Under the pieces are notes generated by a model. The model saw nothing but the letters and a program-made list of their open reading frames with translations, was not told the origin of the DNA and ran no database searches. The translations under genes were made by a program, and so were the position numbers. Positions 41,567-48,298 of a stretch of DNA of 48,298 nt are shown one piece after another (within the stretch, counting starts at the first letter, position 1; each line of letters opens with the position of its first letter). This DNA comes from Chlamydomonas sphaeroides (lineage: Eukaryota; Chlorophyta; Chlorophyceae; Chlamydomonadales; Chlamydomonadaceae): assembly GCA_001662425.1 (NCBI GenBank), contig BDDC01000412.1:3975-52272 (forward strand), read 5' to 3'.

Positions 41567-44500
41567 ATGCTGCGCGACCCAATCACCCTCGGTCTCGCGA
41601 CTGCGTCAACATGGCTGGCCGTCCTCTCGGCTATCGTGCAGGTTCGATGCCAGGCGTGGAGGGTCGCGAAATTGATGGTCAGCGCCGAACTCGCCTCTCC
41701 TTTTCTCCCCCACAGATTCTCTGCCATCTGCGGAACTACACAGAGCCGCTTTACCAGGCAAGGCGCGGGGAGGGGCGAGCATGCCTGGGTTTTGTGGCCG
41801 GAGCACGCGGGGTGCTGACCCTCCTCCGCCGGGCCTCAACCTCCCACAGCGCTACATCATCCGCATCATCTTTATGGTGCCCTTCTATGGCATTACGTCA
41901 TGGCTGTCCCTCTTATACCGTGAATCCTCCATTTACTTTGACGTGCCCCGTGACTGGTAAGGGAGAGCTCCCCAGGGGCCTCGCATGCCGCCGAAGGCCC
42001 CTCGACTCACCCCGGCCCCCCTGCCTTCCCCCAATATGCACGGCTTGACGTCACAGCTATGAGGCGTGGGTCATATATACATTCCTGTCGCTGTGCATGG
42101 CTTATGTGGGCGGCCCGGGTGCCGTGGTGGTCAAGTCGGACGGCAAGACGATTAAGCCCTCCTGGATGCTCATGACGTGCTGCTGGCCGCCTATTAAAGT
42201 GGACGGATTCCTGCTGCGGAAATGCAAGCAAGGCACGCTGCAGTTCGTAATCATCAAGCCAATATTGGCTTCCATGACGCTCATCCTGTTCGCTGGTGGC
42301 ATGTATGAGGACGGCGACTGGAGCCTTACCGGCGGGTGCGGCAGCGGGCCGCTTGGCGGACGAGGGCGGTGGGACGGGGTGGGCACCCTACCAGTAGGCA
42401 ACAGCAAACTGCACACGGGCAGCTACACGTATTCTGTCAGCGTCTGCAAATTTTTTTCCAGAACACTAGAAGCGCAGAGGCGGCGCTGCGAGGCGCGGCA
42501 ACCCAGAGCTTCGGGCACGATGAAACTCGGATTGGTCTCCCTGGGCTGCCCTGCAGGTTCCTGTACATCTCCATCATCTACAACACCTGCTATACCATTG
42601 CGCTGTACTACCTGCTCATCTTCTACGTGGGCTGCGAGGAGCTGCTGGAGGTGGGGCCGGCGGCGTGAGCCCGCGGCGGGGCACCGGTGCTTGCGCCTGG
42701 TCCATGGAGACATGGCGAGGCAGCGCGGACATATGCAACCGGGCGGCCACCATTGGCACGCCGTCAGCTGCAAACAAAGCCTCCGATCAGTGGAGTGTTC
42801 CTTCCGCACACAACGCGCCCGCGTGCCCACGGGGTCACCAGAGCACGTTGTGGGGCACCTTGACCGCCGGATCCGCTGTCGCGGCCTTGAGCACCTTGCT
42901 TTGCTGTCGATGATCTGGGTTGGACGCTCTCGACAACACTGTAATTCAATGCCGCCACGCCTGCCCTAACCTCTTTGCCACGCAGCCCTACCGGCCGCTC
43001 ATGAAGCTCCTCCTCATCAAGGCGGTGATCTTCCTCACCTTCTGGCAGGTGCGCATCCCCAGGCGCGACACCTCGTGCCCGCGCTAAGCCCAGCATGCGC
43101 CAGTGCCCTTCCTGCGCATGCCACTGTTTCCCGCCACTCCCATCCAACATCTCGCCTCCAACCGTGGCCCTTGTCTCCTGCAGAGTATTGCCATCTCCAT
43201 GTTCTCTTCGAAGTTCACAGACCCCAGCGACGCGGCGGCGTTGCAGGACTGGATGGTGTGCCTGGAGATGGCCATGTCGGCCTGCATGATGTGGGCCGCC
43301 TTCCCGCACACGGAGTACAAGATGGGTGGCCAGACCAGCGGCTGGCGGCTGGCGGCCTTCCTGCACGCCATCAGCCTGCAGGACGTGTACAGCGATATCA
43401 TGCACCAGGTGCGCCAGCCGCGGGCGGCGTCGCGGCCTCCTGGGATGCACTGGATAGCTGGGTCCGCACCCAGCATGGCATAGCGTGCACGCGCAGGGGC
43501 TGGAGGCTCACAGTGGAGGTGCCGGCGTCCAGAGCCAAGCCGTGCCGTGCCGCGGCGACTGCCGTGCTGCGAGTTGGAGCGGTTGGGCGGTTGAGCCAGG
43601 GCCCAATCACGTGCCCTTGGCCTGCGGTTGTGTGTCCTTGTCCTGCCCCCAGTTCAACCCCAACTACAAAACGTACGTGCTGTACTCGGACGGCGGGCCA
43701 GCGGCAAACGTGAAGCGGGAAAAGTTCCGGGGCGGCGGCAAGAAGAAGACGCGCAAGCGGCTGAACAGCAGCTCGGGCGAGCTGAGGGCCATGGAGGAGG
43801 GGCAGGCTCGGAGCAAGGAGGCAAAGCGCCAGGGCAGCCACGGTGGCTCGCGACCAGGTGCGGTGCGCACTCGCTTCAAAACGACGACCGGCTGGGCTCG
43901 AATGTATGCTCTGGCCAACGACGACGGAGGGTGAAACTCAGCAGGGCAGCAGAGCCTGCCGTCTAAACTATGGCCGTGCGATGCCTGACCCACATGGGAT
44001 GCATGCTTCTGGCGCCCGACCCACATGAACCCCTTGATTGCTTCGTGGCCCCCCTGCTGCAGTCCTGAGCGCCAACGACGAGGAGGGCGACGACTGGAAC
44101 CCGCCGCCCCCTACCGGCAAGGCGGCCGCCTTCTTCGGCAAGCCCGGCACGGGCAAGGGCATGCTTGGCTGGCTGCCCGCCATCAAGGAGAAGGAGCGCA
44201 AGCAGGCTGTGCTCGTGGACTCAGAATCGGACGCAGACTACGACGAGGACAACGTGCACGTGGGTGGCGGCGGTGGCTGGGGCCTGCTTGGGTCGGGTGC
44301 AGCTGTGTGGCAATCATGCGGTCGGCGCGTAGGTGGCTGGCCTAGATGCGCCCGGGTACCCGCGCATGGTTGCTGTGTGAAAATACGTCCGTGCCTGCTG
44401 CCCTGCTGTCTGACCCATTCCTGCCAGGAGACGGAGCTGGACCACGAGATGCTGGCCGCCTCGTCAGGGAGCGATACCGAGGAGGCCGCCCGCCGCGCCG

Positions 44501-44730
44501 GCGAGAGGAAGCTGGGCTCCAGCACCTCGCTCGCTCGCAGCCCCAGCCGGCGGCGGTCCGGGGCCGGGGCAGCCGACGAGGCCGGGCGGACAGGCGGCTC
44601 GCCAGACAAGGGTGCCGGGCAGCAGTTCCGCAAGGCCGCGGAGAAGCTCAAAGATTTCGGCAATGAGATCCGCGAGACGCTGGGCGTGGGGCAGCTGGAG
44701 GACTCGGACGACGACGACCGCCTCTTGTGA
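41567..44730 (+). CDS. DUF300 / LAZ1 / TMEM184-type multi-pass membrane protein
   Basis: Ten exons join in phase: 41567-41641, 41716-41757, 41850-41956, 42057-42335, 42557-42650, 42986-43048, 43184-43408, 43653-43857, 44063-44259 and 44428-44730, giving 529 aa. Intron 2 uses a GC donor (CAG|GCAAGG). Diagnostic family motifs are HLRNYTEPLYQRYIIRIIF, MVPFYGITSWLSLLY, RDCYEAWVIYTFLSLCMAY, VGGPGAV, CKQGTLQFVIIKP and LYISIIYNTCYTIALYYLL. About seven membrane segments are followed by a hydrophilic tail of roughly 230 residues, basic (GGGKKKTRKRL), then acidic and Ser-rich, ending in DDDDRLL. Plant LAZ1 proteins act at the vacuole in brassinosteroid signalling and cell death, and animal TMEM184/OST-alpha relatives are transport-linked. 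A molecular function cannot be read from the sequence. The terminal acidic dileucine could be a tonoplast or endosome sorting signal. Confidence 0.93.
43987..44027 (+). repeat. Two GACCCACATG motifs in one intron
   Basis: Exact copies at 43987-43996 and 44018-44027 lie in intron 8 of the DUF300 gene, the second about 35 bp before the 3' splice site. They match the motif cluster at 22056-22963. Confidence 0.6.
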
Positions 44731-46074
44731 GACCTGCTGCTGGCCGCGTGACGCTGCGCCGGCGTGGAGAGCAGCTGGACTGAGGCCGCGCGTGTGGCCC
44801 GGCGGCAGGGGCCGAGCAGTGGGCTGCTTAAGGTCCCGTCCGTGCGGCGCAATGTGCCGTGGAGCTTGGGCCTGGGCAGGCCTGTGAGCGGGCAGTGGTG
44901 CTGGCAATTGCTAGCTATTGCGTGTGCGTGGGGAATCAACGGGGGGCCGAGTCAGGGGGTATTGCAGCATGGAGCGATGGCCTCGAGGCCACAGCCAAAA
45001 GCCCATGCGACACGAGAGAGGTGTGTGATCAGAGTGTACGTGCCGTACGTTTTTCTTGCGTGGGTGGCGTAGGACGGCGTAACTCTCGCGGCTGAGGCCG
45101 CGCGCGCGTTGGCGACCGTTCGTGAGCCCGGCTTGGCGCTGGGCCTCAGACCGGCGTGACCAGACGAAGACGAGTGACCCACATGCCGATGTCTATGCGG
45201 TGCATGCCTTCAGAGCCGGACCTTGAGAGAGGGGTCTGTTTCGGCCTCGCTCTCGCTTGCAAGCTTCTGCTGTGCTGCATGCCCTCTGCCGGTGTGGTGC
45301 TGGAGACCGCGCACCATGACTGCCGTCACAGCCCCAGGTGCCCAGCGACCGCCCGCATGCAGCCGACCAGCTCGGGTGCGCTCCGGCCCTGCCCGACAGC
45401 ACGCCGACCGTGCAACAACCTAACTTCCAACGTGAGTGAGCTAATCGGGGACGGCACATTCTAGCGACCTTAGAAGAAGAGGGGGAGTGCAGATGGATTG
45501 ATCGCGGATCGCCATGGACACTGTTCCGCAAAGGAAACGCACCCGAGGGCCAGTCGCGCAGCGCGCAGAGAACTGGTCGCCGCACCGGCCATCACTGCCA
45601 GCCGGTTCGATGGACTCCCCACCAGCACGGGCCGGGTGTCACGCCACAGCGTGTTTACAGACAGCCCGGACCGAAGGGGCGGCCGCTCATCGGGCGCCGC
45701 ACTCCTAGGGGCCACCTCCATGCCCATGGCGCCTGCCAGCGCACTGACGGCCACACCCAGGTGCCGGGAATCCGGACAGCCGCTCGCCAGCGCTAACAGC
45801 CCCCGCAATTGCGTGTGTCGTGACACGGGCTTGGAAGCCCGGACTTCAGCACAACAACCAGGCGAAGCCCCTAGGGGGCGGACCTAAGCAGCCTACCAGT
45901 AACCTCACACGCGACACTTTCCTGCGCTACTCTGCGGAGCTCTTTGTCAGCCTTCACGCAGCCACGACGGCCCGTTGCCCGCTCGCTGCGAAAGAGCCTT
46001 CCTCCGTACTTCGCCAGGCCCACATCAAACCACAGTACAAGCCCGACATGCTCATGACAGCCCCAACCTACGCA
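44731..46074. other. Convergent intergenic region
   Basis: About 1.3 kb between the 3' ends of the DUF300 and CCR4-like genes. One more GACCCACATG motif lies at 45176-45185. The sequence CGGGCTTGGAAGCCCG near 45827 could form a short hairpin. No coding exon is recognised. Confidence 0.5.
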
Positions 46075-48145
46075 TCACGGCTCCGCCTGCCGGCTGCCCA
46101 ACCGGAAGCGCAGCTCCGCGGCGATGGAGACGTGGTCCGAAGGGAACTCGCCTGCGGTGGTGGCGGCACAGAAGCGCAGCAGTGGGCTCCAGGATGCCGG
46201 GCGCTGCACAGCAGCTACCGGATGTGCACACGGTAGGGTTGGCGCTAGTCTGGGCAAGGGCAGCTGGGGCGAGCCGCGAATGTCGCTGTGGGCTGGCGCC
46301 CGGAGACGCGAGCGACTCGCCGTTTGGAAGCGGCGGCAGGTTGGGCGGTAGCTCCAGCGTGCGCACCACCTCCAGGTGCGGGCTCACGAACAGGTAGTCC
46401 ACGCAGCCCTCGAACGAGGTGGTGCGTGTGGTGGCCCAGGGCTCGCTGATGGAGCGGGGCAGGGGCGGCAGGGGCGGCAGGGGCGGCAAGGGGCGGCAGG
46501 GGCGGCAAGGGGCGGCAGGGGCGGCAAGGGGATGGGGCTGGCCATCCTGATGGTGTCACAATGCGCTGGGCCGCGCTCGGTTGCGCCGTGGCATCGTGCT
46601 GTGTTTCACATGAGAGCCCTGTTGTCCGGTGCTGCGTCAAGGGAAGCACCGGCAGCAGCGTACGCACCTCCCGTTGGCGAGGCAGTAGGCGGACGCCAGG
46701 CGGAGGCCCGAGGTGGTCAGGGGCACGCCCTGCAGGGCAGCAGACGTGGGCCGGGAACCGTGCGTTAGCGGTGCGTGGGGATGCACACCTGGCTGGCCGC
46801 CCGCCTGGGGCTTGCCCTGTGCCCACTACAGAACCTGCCCTGGGTTGCCGGCAGCTGCCCGCCAGTGCGTGCGCGTGTGCCACCGTGTTCCCCAAAGCCG
46901 CGCGGGCCAGATCCCTCGCTGCCTGCTGGTTTTGGCCAAACCGCGCCTTGGAAGGGCAGCTACCTAGGATCCAACAAGTCCCGCCAACGCCAGGTGCGCC
47001 TCTTGAGCAAGCTCGGCAGACCCCTCGGCCACGCTGGCCAGATCCCTGGGTGCGTGCCTGCCCCCTGCCCCCACCTGCCCTCGACGCACGCACGCGCAAC
47101 GACCCCGCACGCTCCCACGCATCCGGGCCAGCCCCAGGTGCCCAGACGTCCCGCCCTGGTGGGGACCGGCCCTTGGGTCTGCCGGCGGCCCGGATGCGCC
47201 TGGCGCAGGCGCATGCGCGCGGCTACCCCACGCACCCACGGCTCCCAGCCCGGCGCTGTGCGGTGCAATGGTGCCGCCCGGCCGGACCTGCCTCGGGCGC
47301 ACACTCGCAGGCCCATCCGCCGCTGCCACGGCTATCCCAGCCCTACGCACCGGCAAGCCCCGCCCTCGTGGGCCCCGTTACCTGGAAGTCCAGGTGGCTG
47401 CTGTCGTCATGCCGCCGCCGCGAGGCGGGGTGGTCGGGGTGGCTCGGCGGCAGGCTGCCCGCGGTGAGCAGGCTGTAGACGCCGCTGGGACCCGCCTCGC
47501 CGCCGTCATCCATGCTGCCTCTCTGCGCGGGCCAGCGGAGGGCGGCAGCCGCGATCGGCACACTCCTGAATCGCTCCCAGCGAGCCTTCACCAGCGCGCT
47601 TCCCTGTGGTCTTCCCCAGCGGGCCAACGTCAGCCATCGACGACTTCGGAGGTGCGGCGGTGTGTGCCGCAGTCGAGCACCGCGCTGGACCCCAGCACGG
47701 GACCCGAGGCTCTTCCAGCCGCTGCGCGGCGTCGGCTCGCCCCCCAGCACTGTGATGCCGCCACCCACCCGCGAGCGCGAGGTGTCCGGCCGAGGTAGGC
47801 TGTTGAAGTCGCCCGCCACCAGCACCGGCACCCGCTCCAGCGCCTGCGGGCCGCCGCAGTGCCGCTGCACGAAGCCGGCCGCCTCCTGACACAGCACAGC
47901 CGCCTGCGGAGCCGAGCGGAGGTTGGGTCGGGGGCGCACGGCTCGGAACGTGGAGGCGAGGTACGGGAGGCGGGCGGGCGACACGACGGCCGGCGGGGCA
48001 AGGAGCCATGGCGGGGGCTGCTTCAGGCGCGGGAGGGTACATGTACGCCACTGGCCGGGCGATGGGGGGCAGTGGGGTGTGGAGGCATCAGGGCAGCTCG
48101 AGGACGCATACCTGGAAGGCCTTGACGTCTGCGAAGTCGGGGTTC
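46075..48145 (-). CDS. CCR4-like endonuclease/exonuclease/phosphatase-family protein, C-terminal part; 5' end beyond the right edge
   Basis: Six exons fit in phase on the minus strand: 48145-48112, 47903-47769, 47522-47382, 46729-46668, 46445-46321 and 46151-46075, about 190 residues. The intron before the last exon uses a GC donor (ACG|GCGAGT). The family covers poly(A) deadenylases of CCR4/nocturnin type and related metal-dependent phosphodiesterases. Recognisable elements are NPDFADVKAFQ, the catalytic VLVAGDFNSLP, SGVYSLLTAGSLPPSHPDH, a SAY motif, TSFEGCVDYLFVS and the catalytic FPSDHVS near the C-terminus. The first catalytic Glu and the N-terminal region must lie upstream, outside the window. 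Targeting cannot be judged. RNA deadenylation is likely but other substrates are possible. Confidence 0.87.
46454..46531 (+). repeat. G-rich minisatellite in an intron of the CCR4-like gene
   Basis: About eight tandem units of GGGGCGGCA, some with an extra A. The array of G4 runs at 9-10 bp spacing could fold into G-quadruplexes on the plus strand; the transcript carries the C-rich strand. Confidence 0.8.
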
Positions 48146-48278
48146 CTGCGGCGGCGAAGTGCAGCGCGGAAGCACACGCCCTCGGACCAGCGCCGTGCCC
48201 ACCGCTGCCGCGCGGGGGCCGGTGGCCCCTCACCCGGCATGCACCGCCGCCCGGCAACCGCCCTGCCGCAATACCGCA

Positions 48279-48298
48279 CCCCCCCCCCCCCCCCCCCC
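48279..48298. other. C-tract at the window edge
   Basis: Twenty C in a row end the window. Like the G-tract at 36254, such a run is a likely contig break or sequencing-stall point. Confidence 0.7.

Noticed and set aside
44120..44170. P-loop-like GKPGTGKG in the DUF300 tail
   Set aside because: A Walker A motif needs Ser or Thr after GK; here it is Gly, and no ATPase motifs follow. It lies in a low-complexity cytosolic tail.
1..48298. CRISPR arrays, insertion sequences, rRNA genes, or bacterial operon signals
   Set aside because: None were seen. Intron-rich genes and nuclear gene families show eukaryotic DNA.

Overview
This is nuclear DNA of a photosynthetic eukaryote, almost certainly a green alga. 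It is very GC-rich, genes have many short introns (mostly GT-AG, donors often GTGAG or GTGCG), and several products point to a chloroplast: a photosystem II-type S4-domain protein, a thylakoid-lumen FKBP with a twin-arginine signal, and plant-type MscS-like, SLC37/G3P-permease and LAZ1/DUF300 membrane proteins. I rebuilt the genes exon by exon. In nearly every case splice phases and homology agree across all junctions.

Layout: an MscS-like channel gene runs off the left edge (86-2756, minus). Positions 3613-15505 hold an array of TATA-binding protein (TBP) genes. It has a decayed TBP-like gene A (3613-5304), an intact but highly divergent TBP-like gene B (6794-8910), a two-exon pseudogene fragment D (9922-10730), and a canonical TBP, gene C (12825-15505). 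The Pol II subunit gene RPB9 (11835-12191, minus) lies inside the array, head-to-head with TBP-C. Next come an FKBP (16417-18910, plus), a helix-loop-helix/coiled-coil protein gene with an in-frame TAG (21251-24324, plus), the S4-domain gene (25616-28801, minus), a glycerol-3-phosphate permease-like transporter (29218-32866, plus), a RecQ helicase with HRDC domain (33685-41000, minus; assembly gap inside one intron), a DUF300/LAZ1-like membrane protein (41567-44730, plus), and the 3' part of a CCR4-like nuclease gene (46075-48145, minus) running off the right edge.

The most unusual feature is the TBP array. Paralogue B keeps an open frame and the family exon structure but has lost all four DNA-intercalating phenylalanines. 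B, C and the remnants of A and D share a Pro-rich (S/T)P tail after the TBP core, which ordinary TBPs lack. The window also has many GC-AG introns (8 of about 77 placed), a repeated intronic 10-mer GACCCACATG, and a shared promoter element around AATATAG in front of several genes.
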